Assembly: GCA_028291845.1 (NCBI GenBank)
Contig: JAQGNM010000148.1
Location: 1 to 7,353 of the forward strand
DNA length: 7,353 bases
From: Massilia sp.
Lineage (GTDB): Bacteria; Pseudomonadota; Gammaproteobacteria; Burkholderiales; Burkholderiaceae_D
Reading direction: 5' to 3'
In this document: positions 1-6,590 of the stretch, piece after piece
Layout of the letters: the number at the start of each line of letters is the position of its first letter
Position numbering within the stretch: the stretch's first letter is position 1
Position numbers and translations under genes: made by a program
Notes under the pieces: generated by a model
Database searches by the model: none
What the model was told of the DNA's origin: nothing
Seen by the model: the letters and a program-made list of their open reading frames with translations, nothing else

Positions 1-351
1 GACCAGGTGACGGTGGTGACGCCGGAACTGACCGGCACCCTGCTGCCCGGCATCACCCGCGACAGCCTGCTGCAAATCGCCCGCGACCTGGGCTACGCAG
101 CCGAACAGCGCCGCCTGTCGGTATCGCAATGGCGCGCCGACATCGCCAGCGGCGCCATGACCGAAGTGTTCGCCTGCGGCACCGCCGCCGTCATCACCCC
201 GGTCGGCCACGTCAAGGCCAACGGCTTTGAAATGACCATCAATAATGGCGAAAACGGCGCCGTCACGATGGCCCTGCGCGAAGCCCTTTTGGGAATCCAG
301 CATGGCACGGCTGCCGATACCCACGGATGGATGCATACGGTGGTCAAATAA
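1..351 (+). CDS. ilvE: Branched-chain amino acid aminotransferase, C-terminal part (5' end outside window)
   Basis: This is the last 116 residues of a PLP-dependent class IV aminotransferase that interconverts leucine, isoleucine and valine with their 2-oxo acids, using 2-oxoglutarate/glutamate, in the cytoplasm. The frame is open from base 1 and ends at TAA 349-351. Recognisable segments are TGTLLPGITRDSLL, the segment EVFACGTAAVITPVG, which in this family forms part of the PLP-phosphate/substrate pocket, and the terminal block with HGWMHTVV. These match the longer ('type II', about 360 residue) IlvE group rather than the E. coli type. The PLP-binding lysine lies in the missing upstream part. 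No gene follows closely on this strand; the next starts 182 bp later, so ilvE is probably the end of its transcript. The family call is confident; substrate range is inferred from the family. Confidence 0.93.
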   Translation, partial: DQVTVVTPELTGTLLPGITRDSLLQIARDLGYAAEQRRLSVSQWRADIASGAMTEVFACGTAAVITPVGHVKANGFEMTINNGENGAVTMALREALLGIQHGTAADTHGWMHTVVK

Positions 352-439
352 CAGCGGACTCCGGCTTTGTCCGGTGGGTTCGCCGCAGTGATGGCAGCCC
401 TGGTTTGCGCCATTAAAAGTGTTGTTCATGGGACACACT

Positions 440-455
440 ATTACTGATTTGTAAT
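440..455. promoter_or_regulatory. Inverted repeat ATTAC-N6-GTAAT, candidate operator
   Basis: ATTAC (440-444) and GTAAT (451-455) are perfect inverted copies around a six-base TGATTT spacer, about 80 bp upstream of the response-regulator start. The right arm overlaps the -10-like TGTAAT. A separate direct repeat, CTATTAC (438-444) and CTATTGC (460-466), is spaced 22 bp start to start, about two helical turns, a spacing that could suit an OmpR-family dimer. Autoregulation by the downstream regulator is inference; short repeats in an AT-rich patch may arise by chance. Confidence 0.3.
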
Positions 456-523
456 CCACCTATTGCGTCACCGCGGCCAGACTGCTTGCATTTTTGCGGG
501 CGATTTATTTGACCCGTGGTTCT

Positions 524-528
524 GGAGA
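524..528 (+). promoter_or_regulatory. Ribosome binding site that fixes a TTG start for the response regulator
   Basis: GGAGA at 524-528 lies five bases before TTG 534. It falls inside the extended frame that could begin at GTG 516, so using GTG would leave the Shine-Dalgarno sequence within the coding region. Starting at 534 gives an N-terminus of MRCLVIEDE, where the first receiver beta strand begins at residue 2-3, as is usual in this family. Confidence 0.65.
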
Positions 529-533
529 ACATC

Positions 534-1256
534 TTGCGCTGCCTGGTAATCGAAGACGAAGTCGAAACTTCCCGCTATATCTGCAACGGTCTGCGCGAAG
601 CCGGGTATGCGCCGAGCGCGGCGTTCACGGGCGACGACGGGCTCGAACAGGCGCTGGGCGGACGCTGGGAGCTGATCATCGTCGACCGCATGCTGCCGGG
701 CGCCATCAACGGCCTGGCGGTGATCCGCCGCCTGCGCGAGCTGGGGCACACCACGCCGCTGATCGTCGTCAGTGCCATGACGGCCACCGAGGAACGGGTG
801 CGCGGCCTGCAGGGCGGCGCCGACGATTACCTGTCCAAGCCATTCGCCATGACCGAACTGCTGGCGCGCATCGAAGCCCTGTGGCGCCGTTCGGGCATCG
901 GCCGCCATGCGCTGCACCTGCAGGTGGCCGACCTGACGCTCGACGTCGGCACCATGCGCGTCACCCGCGGCGAAAAGGCGATCACCCTGCAGCTGCGCGA
1001 GTTCCGCCTGCTTGAATTCCTCATGCGCCACGAAGGCCAGGTGGTCACCCGCACCATGCTGCTCGAAGGCGTGTGGGATTACCAGTTCGACCCGCAGACC
1101 AATGTCATCGACGTCCAGATCAGCCGCCTGCGCACCAAGATCGACAAGGATTTCGCGCGGCCCCTGATCCATACCGTGCGCGGCATCGGCTACCGCCTGG
1201 CGGCGCTGCCGCCGGCCGACGCCGCCCCCGCCGCAGCGCCGCTGCCCGGCGCCTGA
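534..1256 (+). CDS. OmpR/PhoB-family two-component response regulator
   Basis: A cytoplasmic transcription regulator of 240 residues, normal length for the family. The receiver domain (about 1-115) has the acidic pocket E7-D8, the phospho-acceptor D51 in IIVDRMLPG, the switch residue S80 in IVVSAMT, and K102 in YLSKPF. The winged-helix DNA-binding domain (about 130-225) shows LQLREFRLLEFL, the NVIDVQISRLRTKID recognition-helix region and the TVRGIGYRL hairpin. A short Ala/Pro-rich tail follows. The start is TTG 534, chosen for the GGAGA five bases upstream; GTG 516 is the alternative. The kinase gene begins 16 bp after the stop, so the two form an operon and a cognate pair. All phosphotransfer residues are present, so it should be functional. 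The sequence resembles QseB/TctD-type regulators, but the regulon and signal cannot be told from this DNA. Confidence 0.93.
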   Translation: MRCLVIEDEVETSRYICNGLREAGYAPSAAFTGDDGLEQALGGRWELIIVDRMLPGAINGLAVIRRLRELGHTTPLIVVSAMTATEERVRGLQGGADDYLSKPFAMTELLARIEALWRRSGIGRHALHLQVADLTLDVGTMRVTRGEKAITLQLREFRLLEFLMRHEGQVVTRTMLLEGVWDYQFDPQTNVIDVQISRLRTKIDKDFARPLIHTVRGIGYRLAALPPADAAPAAAPLPGA

Positions 1257-1272
1257 GAGCGGACGCCGGCAC

Positions 1273-2664
1273 TTGAAACGACAGCGGCAACAGCGCGGCT
1301 CGATCGCCGTGCGCCTGATCGTCACCTGCGGCGCGCTGTCGCTGGCGTCGATGCTGGCGGTGTCGGCGGTCTTTTATTTCGGCCTGGTGCAGATGATCGA
1401 CGCCAATACCGATGCAAAAATCCACGCCCAGTCACGCCGCATGTCGATGCGCATCGCCTCGCACTCACCACAACAGATCGCCGACGAAATCAAGGAGGCG
1501 CTGGCCAACGGCATCGATGGCGACAACGACGGCGAAATCTACCTGGTGCTCGACGCTCACGGCCATTCGCTGGGAGGGAATATCGCCGGCTGGGCCGATG
1601 CCGGCGCGGTGCGCGACACCCTGATCACGCGCGCCGTACTGCGCCGTGACGAAACCATCCGCGCCCGTGTGATGGCGCGCGCCCTGCCGCAGGGCGGCAC
1701 GCTGGTGTTCGGCTACGAGGCCGACGAGCGCGATTCGATCCGGCCGCTGATGCTGCACGCACTGATGCAGGGCGCGGTGCTGGCGCTGGCGCTGGCGGTG
1801 GCCGGCGCCCTGCTGTTCCGGCGCCTGGTCGAGGCCCGTATCGGCGACGTGCGCCGCGCCGCCGCCGACATCGCCGCCGGCGACCTGCGCCGCCGCATCG
1901 CCGTCATCGGCGACGACGAATTCGGCCTGCTCAACCAGGACATCAACCGCATGCTCGATCGTATCGAGCAGCTGATGGACGGCATCCGCAACGTCTCCAA
2001 CGCCCTCGCCCACGACCTGCGCACGCCGCTGATGCGGGTGCGCGGCCGGCTCGACGAAGCGCTGCGCCGCCCGCCCGACGCCGGCCTGCTGGCCGATTCG
2101 GCCGCCATCGCCATCCGCGACATCGACGACCTGATCCGCCTGTTCGAGCGCCTGCTGCAGATCGCCCAGGCCGAATCGGGCGTGCGCGCCGGCCAGCGCG
2201 ACAACATCGACCTGCAGACCATCGCCGCCGACATGGTCGACATGTACGACGCCGCCGCCGAACTGCACGGCGTCACCCTGCGCCTCGTCGAATGCGCGCC
2301 GGTGGCCCTGCAAGCGGACCGCAACCTGGTGGCCACCGCCATCGCCAGCCTGATCGACAACGCCATCAAGCACGGCGGCTTCGGCGCCGTGGTGGCCGTC
2401 AGCAGCAGCAGCGAAGCCGGGCCGGACGGCGATTGGGCCACCATCACGGTGCGCGACAACGGCCCCGGCGTACCGGCCGACCAGCGCGCCAGGGTGGTCG
2501 AACGGTTTTACCGCCTCGACCAGAGCCGCGCGGTGCCCGGAAACGGCCTGGGCCTGTCGATCGTGCAGGCGATCGCCACCTCGCACGGCGGCGAATTGCG
2601 GCTGGGCGATGCGCAGCCGGGGCTGCTGGCGCAGCTGCGCTTGCCGCGCCAGCCGGCGGTGTAA
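1273..2664 (+). CDS. Membrane sensor histidine kinase, partner of the upstream regulator
   Basis: An inner-membrane kinase of 463 residues that should phosphorylate the regulator encoded just upstream. Order of parts: a basic N-terminus, TM1 about 12-38, a periplasmic sensor of about 120 residues (39-157), TM2 about 161-183, a HAMP linker about 184-236, a HisKA dimerisation domain with the H-box NALAHDLRTPL (H247), then a HATPase domain. The ATP site shows the N-box SLIDNAIKHGG (N363), G1 box DNGPGVP (395-401) and G2 box GNGLGLSIV (423-431). The start is TTG 1273, which begins just before TM1; the preceding GAGAGCGGA is a modest ribosome site about ten bases away, and no ATG lies upstream of TM1. 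The periplasmic part contains GEIYLVLDAHG and a GN..GW stretch, seen in many proteobacterial kinases, but it does not reveal the ligand. The stop is followed by a convergent gene 40 bp away. Confidence 0.93.
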   Translation: MKRQRQQRGSIAVRLIVTCGALSLASMLAVSAVFYFGLVQMIDANTDAKIHAQSRRMSMRIASHSPQQIADEIKEALANGIDGDNDGEIYLVLDAHGHSLGGNIAGWADAGAVRDTLITRAVLRRDETIRARVMARALPQGGTLVFGYEADERDSIRPLMLHALMQGAVLALALAVAGALLFRRLVEARIGDVRRAAADIAAGDLRRRIAVIGDDEFGLLNQDINRMLDRIEQLMDGIRNVSNALAHDLRTPLMRVRGRLDEALRRPPDAGLLADSAAIAIRDIDDLIRLFERLLQIAQAESGVRAGQRDNIDLQTIAADMVDMYDAAAELHGVTLRLVECAPVALQADRNLVATAIASLIDNAIKHGGFGAVVAVSSSSEAGPDGDWATITVRDNGPGVPADQRARVVERFYRLDQSRAVPGNGLGLSIVQAIATSHGGELRLGDAQPGLLAQLRLPRQPAV

Positions 2665-2670
2665 TCGAAA

Positions 2671-2694
2671 GCACGGGAAAATAGTCAACCGTGC
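2671..2694 (-). terminator. Hairpin in the convergent gap, possible weak terminator
   Basis: GCACGG (2671-2676) and CCGTGC (2689-2694) form a perfect six-base stem around a 12-base AT-rich loop, between the stop codons of the kinase gene and the opposing flavoprotein gene. Read on the minus strand the stem is followed by TTTCGATT, a poor T-tract, ten bases after the flavoprotein stop; on the plus strand there is no T-run. The long loop and weak tract make termination uncertain. Confidence 0.35.
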
Positions 2695-2704
2695 CGCGCC
2701 CGGC

Positions 2705-4459
2705 TCAGGCGCCCGGCGCCAGCTCCGCCAGCTCCGCCAAATACGCGTGCAGCTGGGCCACCACCGCGGCGCCCTCTCCCACCGCGGCGGCCACCCGCTT
2801 GATCGAATTGGCGCGGACGTCGCCGATGGCGAACACGCCGGGCACGCTGGTTGCCAGCCCGGCCGCCTGGCCGCCGGCGTCGGCGCCGGTGCAGACAAAG
2901 CCCTTGTCGTCGCGCCGCACGCCGCAATCGGCCAGCCACTCGGTGTTGGGGTCGGCGCCGATGAAAATGAACAGGCAGCGCGCCGCCTGGCGGCTGGCGC
3001 TGCCGTCGCGGCGTTGGACCAGTACTGACTGCAAGCCCTCATCGTCGCCGTCCAGGTCGACAATTTCGCTGTGCGGATGCAGCTCGATGTTGGCGGTGGC
3101 GCCGATGCGCTCGACCAGGTAGCTCGACATGGTCGCCGCCAGGCCCTCGCCGCGGATCAGCATGTGGACGCGGCTGGCGTGGCGCGCCAGGAACACCGCC
3201 GCCTGGCCGGCCGAATTGCCGCCGCCGACCAGCACCACTTCCTGCCGTCGGCACAGGCGCGCTTCGATCGGCGAGGCCCAGTAATACACGCCGCGCCCTT
3301 CGAAGTCCGCCAGCTTGTCGAGCGGCGGACGGCGGTAACGGGCGCCGCAGGCCAGCACCACGGCGCGCGCCCTGATGCCCTTCTCGCCCTCGGGCGTGCC
3401 GGCGAACACCAGCTGCAGCGGCACATCGCCGCACAACAGGCGCAGGGCCGGCACCGGAATGGCCAGCTCGGCGCCGAATTTGAGCGCCTGCACGTAGGCG
3501 CGCCCGGCCAGCGCGCGGCCCGAGACGCCGGTGGGAAAGCCCAGGTAGTTCTCGATGCGGGCGCTGGCGCCGGCCTGGCCGCCGTAGGCGCGCTGCTCGA
3601 GCACCAGCACCGACAGCCCTTCCGAGGCGGCGTACACCGCCGTCGCCAGGCCGGCCGGGCCGGCGCCGACCACCACCACGTCGAACACCTCGTCGCCGGT
3701 AAAGTGCGGCAGCATGCCGAGGCAGGCGCCGATGGTGGCCAGGTCGGGATTCCTGCGCACGCTGCCGTCGGCGCACACCACCAGCGGCCAGTCGGCCTCG
3801 CGCGGATGGTAGCGCTCCAGCAGCGGCTGGCACTCGGCGGCATGGTCCGGGTCGGCCGGATCGAGATACAGGTAAGGCTGGGCGTTACTCGACAAGAAAT
3901 TTTGCAAGTGGAAGGTGGCCGGGTTGGTGGGCGGGCCGATCAGCACCGGGCCGCCGCCGCTGTTGTCGATCAAGCCGACCCGGCGCAGAATCAGCGCGCG
4001 CATGATGCGCTCGCCGATTTCCGCCTCGCCGATCAGCAGGGCGCGCAGCGCTTCCGGATCGAACACCATGGCGTCGACCTCGCCGACCGCGCGGCCGCTG
4101 GCCAGCGGCGGCCGTCCCGACAGCTGCGCCACTTCTCCGGTGAACTGGCCGGGACCGGCGCGGTGGATTTCCGCCGTGTGGCCCATGCCGTTCGAGCGGC
4201 ACACCGCGATCGCCCCTTCCAGCACCATTACCAGGCCCGGGCAAAAGCCGCCCGCCGCGAACACCGCCTGGCCATCGTGCCACTGCTGGCGGCGGCCAAA
4301 ACGCACCATGCGCGCCATGTCGTCGACGCCGAAGGTGGGAAAGATCTGCTGATAGCGGCCGCCGCCATCGAAGCCGGCAGCTTGCGCCGGCTGGGCCGCT
4401 GGAAATTCGTGGTGGCGGTCGGGATCGGGGAGGAAGTCGGCGCTGAGGTCGATCGGCAT
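2705..4459 (-). CDS. Fused cNMP-binding-like / thioredoxin-like / thioredoxin-reductase-like FAD oxidoreductase
   Basis: A 584-residue protein with three parts. Residues about 38-160 look like a cyclic-nucleotide-binding beta-barrel (GQFTGEVAQLSGRPP). Residues about 170-250 look like a glutaredoxin/thioredoxin-type fold with a cis-proline-like WPLVV but no CxxC. Residues about 258-584 are a two-dinucleotide-fold flavoprotein: FAD motif VVVGAGPAG (262-270), GGQAGASARIENYLGFP (293-309), NAD(P)H motif VGGGNSAG (411-418) and the C-terminal FAD motif GVFAIGDVRA (541-550). In thioredoxin reductase a CxxC sits before the second dinucleotide fold; here that site reads YYWASPIEA, so it cannot be a standard disulfide reductase. 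The arginine that binds the cyclic phosphate in CRP is also not in its expected place after GE. It probably acts in the cytoplasm as an NAD(P)H-dependent flavin oxidoreductase; the electron acceptor is unknown. ATG 4459 is the only good start but has a weak ribosome site. It is often auto-annotated as thioredoxin reductase, which overstates what is seen. Confidence 0.88.
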   Translation of the reverse strand: MPIDLSADFLPDPDRHHEFPAAQPAQAAGFDGGGRYQQIFPTFGVDDMARMVRFGRRQQWHDGQAVFAAGGFCPGLVMVLEGAIAVCRSNGMGHTAEIHRAGPGQFTGEVAQLSGRPPLASGRAVGEVDAMVFDPEALRALLIGEAEIGERIMRALILRRVGLIDNSGGGPVLIGPPTNPATFHLQNFLSSNAQPYLYLDPADPDHAAECQPLLERYHPREADWPLVVCADGSVRRNPDLATIGACLGMLPHFTGDEVFDVVVVGAGPAGLATAVYAASEGLSVLVLEQRAYGGQAGASARIENYLGFPTGVSGRALAGRAYVQALKFGAELAIPVPALRLLCGDVPLQLVFAGTPEGEKGIRARAVVLACGARYRRPPLDKLADFEGRGVYYWASPIEARLCRRQEVVLVGGGNSAGQAAVFLARHASRVHMLIRGEGLAATMSSYLVERIGATANIELHPHSEIVDLDGDDEGLQSVLVQRRDGSASRQAARCLFIFIGADPNTEWLADCGVRRDDKGFVCTGADAGGQAAGLATSVPGVFAIGDVRANSIKRVAAAVGEGAAVVAQLHAYLAELAELAPGA

Positions 4460-4502
4460 GGCGGCACCGTCAGGTTAGAAACAAACATCAATCGGAACGG
4501 CC

Positions 4503-4508
4503 ATCATA
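4503..4508 (-). promoter_or_regulatory. Candidate -10 element for the flavoprotein gene
   Basis: On the minus strand this reads TATGAT (5 of 6 to TATAAT), about 43 bases before the ATG at 4459. There is no good -35 hexamer at 16-18 bp upstream (the region is GC-rich), nor an extended -10 TG. It is the best promoter-like element on this side, but it is weak evidence. Confidence 0.22.
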
Positions 4509-4630
4509 GATTGCCCGCGCCGCCGGCGCCACCAGCGCGAAAAGAACCGCGCAGTGTCGTCCGCCGTGTCATCGGAGCGTGCATTTAATCAATTTTACGT
4601 TAGGCTGGCAGCTTGTCGTCCTTGCCGAAT

Positions 4631-4636
4631 AAGGAG
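4631..4636 (+). promoter_or_regulatory. Strong ribosome binding site for the DUF2844 gene
   Basis: AAGGAG ends five bases before ATG 4642. It is the best Shine-Dalgarno match in the window and fixes the start of the first gene of the exported pair, which supports both the start codon and a complete signal peptide. Confidence 0.75.
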
Positions 4637-4641
4637 TTGCC

Positions 4642-5118
4642 ATGCCTGCCTCGTCCATCCCCTCACTGCTGATCGCCACGCTCGCCTGCCTGGCCTGTTG
4701 CGGCGCCCACGCCACGCTGGGCGGATCGCCGTCCGATTTCAGCAACGCCGCCACGGTGCGCGCGCGCCAGCTCAGTGCCCCCGCGGTAGCCGGCGCCGGC
4801 ACCGTCACCAGCTACAACGTCAAGGAAACCACTCTCGACAGCGGCACCGTGGTGCGCGAATATGTCGGCGCCGGCGGCGCCGTGTTTGCGGTTTCCTGGA
4901 GCGGGCCGTTCCTGCCCGACCTGCGCACCCTGCTGGGCGCGCAATTCGCCACCTTGACGGCGGAGAACGCCGCCCGGCCGCGTGGCCGGCGCGGCCAGTT
5001 GCGGGTGGCCAGGGCCGACGTCGTCATCGAATCGGGCGGCCACATGCGGGCGTGGTCCGGCCGCGCATGGCTCACCGGCGCCCTGCCGGCGGGTTTCGAC
5101 ACCGCGGTGATCGAATGA
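4642..5118 (+). CDS. DUF2844-type exported small protein
   Basis: A 158-residue protein of unknown function. Residues 1-24 are a Sec-type signal peptide (short polar start, hydrophobic LLIATLACLACC, cleavage motif AHA before TLGG), so the mature protein should be periplasmic or secreted. The cysteines at 16, 19 and 20 lie within the signal region, and none has a clean lipobox, so signal peptidase I cleavage is more likely than lipidation. The mature part contains LGGSPSDF, YNVKETTLDSGTVVREYV and VFAVSWSGPFLPDLRTLLG (82-100), the pattern I recall for DUF2844 (the start LGG, then a T.L.SGT.VREYV strand pair, then W.GP..PDL..LLG). It has no catalytic motif and no cysteine after cleavage. Its stop overlaps the start of the DUF3443 gene by four bases (ATGA), implying coupled translation and a shared role. 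Family assignment is from memory of the motif pattern. Confidence 0.82.
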   Translation: MPASSIPSLLIATLACLACCGAHATLGGSPSDFSNAATVRARQLSAPAVAGAGTVTSYNVKETTLDSGTVVREYVGAGGAVFAVSWSGPFLPDLRTLLGAQFATLTAENAARPRGRRGQLRVARADVVIESGGHMRAWSGRAWLTGALPAGFDTAVIE

Positions 5119-6590
5119 GGGCCGCGCTGCGCCGTGCCGCCGCCGCCATCGTGTGCGCCTCGATGGCGGCCTGCGGCGGCGGCGGCTCGTCGCCCGCTCC
5201 CACCCCGGCCCCCGCCCCTGCCGCGGCCGCTTCGGTCACGCTGAGCGCCACCCCGGCCACTGTCAACGTCGGCCAGCAGGTCACGCTCGGCTGGAGTTCG
5301 CAAAATACCGGTGCGGCAAGCTGCACCGCGTCGGGCGCCTGGTCGGGCCAGCAGAGCGCCAGCGGCACGGCGACGGTGACGGCGGCGGCGCCGGCCGCCG
5401 GTTTCGGCGGCGCGCCAGCGGCCAGCATCAGCTACACCCTGACCTGCGGCGGCACCGCCGCCAGCGCCAGCGTCACGGTCAACGCGCCGGCGCCGGCCAA
5501 CCTCCTCGCCATCACCGTCGACGCCGGTCCGGCCGGCGCCGGCAACCAGGTCAACCTGCCTTATGTGAGCGTTACCGTGTGCCGCCCCGGCACCAGCGTC
5601 TGCGCCACCATCGACCATGTGCTGGTCGATACCGGCTCCTACGGGCTGCGCCTGCTGGCGTCGACAGCGCAGGCGCTGGCGCTGCCGGCGGTGCTGGCGC
5701 CGTCGGGTGCGGCGGCCGGCGAATGCGGCCAGTTCATCGGCGGCCATACCTGGGGTTCGGTGGTGCGCGCCGATGTCAGGCTGGGCGGCGAGAGCGCGGC
5801 GGCGCTGCCGCTCCAGCTGATGGGCGACACGCCGGGCGGTGCGGCCGCCACCCCGGCCGCCTGCGCCAGCATCGGCGAGAATATCGGCACCCTGACGGGG
5901 CTGGGCGCCAACGGCATTCTCGGGGTCGGCATGTTGCGTTACGATTGCGGCGCCGCCTGCGTCTCGAACGCCATCGGCGCCGCCTACTACAGCTGCGCGG
6001 CCAGCGGCTGCGTGGCATCGCGCATGCCACTGGCCTCGCAAGTGAGCAACCCGGTCGCCGGGTTCGCCGTCGACAACAACGGCGTGCTGCTGCGCCTGCC
6101 AAGTGTCGGCAGCGGCGGCGCCGCCAGCGTCGCGGGCAGCCTGATCTTCGGCATCAACACCCAGGCCAACAACGCCATCGCCGGCGAGACCACGTTCCGC
6201 GCCGACAAAGTGGGCAACTTCACCACTATCTACAAGGGTGTGACGATGAGCGCGAGCTTCATCGACAGCGGTTCGAACGGTATCTTCTTCGACGACGACA
6301 GCATCGCCGTGTGCGAGGTGTCGACCGGGTTCTACTGCCCGCCCGCCACGCTCGCCCTGAGCGCCACCACGGTGGCCGCCGACGGCAGCGCCGCGCGGAC
6401 GATCGATTTCAGTATCGACAATGTCGAATCGCTGGGCAACGGCATCCATGTGGGTAACGTCGGCGGACCAGGCGGCTCGGTCAAGACCGGCGCCAACAAC
6501 GCTTTCGATTGGGGGCTGCCGTTTTTCTTCGGCCGGCGCGTGTTTGTCGGCATGGAAAGCGGCGCGGCCAGCGGCTATTGGGCCTACTGA
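5115..6590 (+). CDS. DUF3443 lipoprotein with Ig-like domain and pepsin-like aspartic protease signatures
   Basis: A 491-residue predicted lipoprotein. Residues 1-19 form the signal and SMAAC20 is a lipobox variant (Met at -3); glycine at +2 favours the outer membrane. A Pro/Ala linker (27-39) leads to an Ig-like domain (about 40-124) with C70 and C111 as a probable disulfide pair. The rest fits DUF3443, including the conserved NPV (312-314) and DNNG (320-323). Within it, VLVDTGSYGLRLL (D172) and ASFIDSGSNGIFF (D384) look like the two catalytic-aspartate loops of pepsin-type proteases, NGILGVG (266-272) like the first-lobe GILG element, GSLIFGIN (341-348) like the second-lobe strand, and WGLPFFFGRRVFVGM (466-480) like the terminal ILGD.F....VF element. 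Ten further cysteines occur in close pairs, as in an oxidising compartment. The start ATG 5115 overlaps the previous stop; no separate ribosome site is visible. A protease fold is inference, and activity is unknown. Confidence 0.85.
   Translation: MRAALRRAAAAIVCASMAACGGGGSSPAPTPAPAPAAAASVTLSATPATVNVGQQVTLGWSSQNTGAASCTASGAWSGQQSASGTATVTAAAPAAGFGGAPAASISYTLTCGGTAASASVTVNAPAPANLLAITVDAGPAGAGNQVNLPYVSVTVCRPGTSVCATIDHVLVDTGSYGLRLLASTAQALALPAVLAPSGAAAGECGQFIGGHTWGSVVRADVRLGGESAAALPLQLMGDTPGGAAATPAACASIGENIGTLTGLGANGILGVGMLRYDCGAACVSNAIGAAYYSCAASGCVASRMPLASQVSNPVAGFAVDNNGVLLRLPSVGSGGAASVAGSLIFGINTQANNAIAGETTFRADKVGNFTTIYKGVTMSASFIDSGSNGIFFDDDSIAVCEVSTGFYCPPATLALSATTVAADGSAARTIDFSIDNVESLGNGIHVGNVGGPGGSVKTGANNAFDWGLPFFFGRRVFVGMESGAASGYWAY

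Larger units (their letters stand above)
352..533. other. Intergenic leader between ilvE and the two-component operon
   Basis: This 182-bp stretch has no convincing open frame. It becomes AT-richer from about 410 to 515, as expected for a promoter region of the downstream regulator gene. Just after the ilvE stop, CCGG (361-364) and CCGG (371-374) can pair around a CTTTGT loop, with a weak outer GCGG/CCGC pairing, but there is no T-run, so I do not call an intrinsic terminator. A TGTAAT at 450-455 resembles a -10 hexamer (5 of 6 to TATAAT), with no good -35 at standard spacing; that would fit a promoter needing an activator. Confidence 0.5.
4460..4641. other. Divergent intergenic region
   Basis: These 182 bp separate the flavoprotein gene (minus) from the DUF2844 gene (plus), so promoters for both should lie here. 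Two AT-richer patches are visible, about 4475-4510 and about 4581-4601 (TTTAATCAATTTTACG). I see no open frame with coding character, no clear operator and no RNA gene. No -35/-10 pair at standard spacing can be defended for the plus-strand gene. Confidence 0.5.

Noticed and set aside
354..386. Possible terminator hairpin after ilvE
   Set aside because: Stems are only four bases with unequal gaps, and no T-run follows.
516..533. GTG 516 as start of the response regulator
   Set aside because: It has no ribosome site of its own and adds six residues before the first receiver strand; GGAGA points to TTG 534.
2401..2412. AGC repeat (four serine codons) in the kinase HATPase domain
   Set aside because: Too short to call a microsatellite; it sits in a variable loop and is ordinary in GC-rich genes.
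1465..3063. Long open frame (532 codons) on the minus strand across the kinase gene
   Set aside because: It lies opposite a kinase with all catalytic boxes, its translation is Gln/Arg/Ala/Gly/Val/Asp-rich without domains, and it overlaps the end of the real minus-strand flavoprotein gene in another frame. It is a GC-rich shadow.
3071..4588. Long open frame (505 codons) on the plus strand opposite the flavoprotein gene
   Set aside because: Its composition is dominated by His/Arg/Ala/Gly/Gln with no motif, while the opposite strand encodes intact FAD and NAD(P)H motifs.
4554..5114. Upstream extension of the DUF3443 frame to about 4554
   Set aside because: The extension is Arg/Pro-rich, covers the DUF2844 gene in another frame and would bury the lipoprotein signal. 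ATG 5115 gives a proper signal and an ATGA overlap.
4812..6449. Long open frame (545 codons) on the minus strand opposite the DUF2844 and DUF3443 genes
   Set aside because: Low-complexity Arg/Gly/Ala translation with no signal or domain; explained by GC-rich third positions of the real genes.
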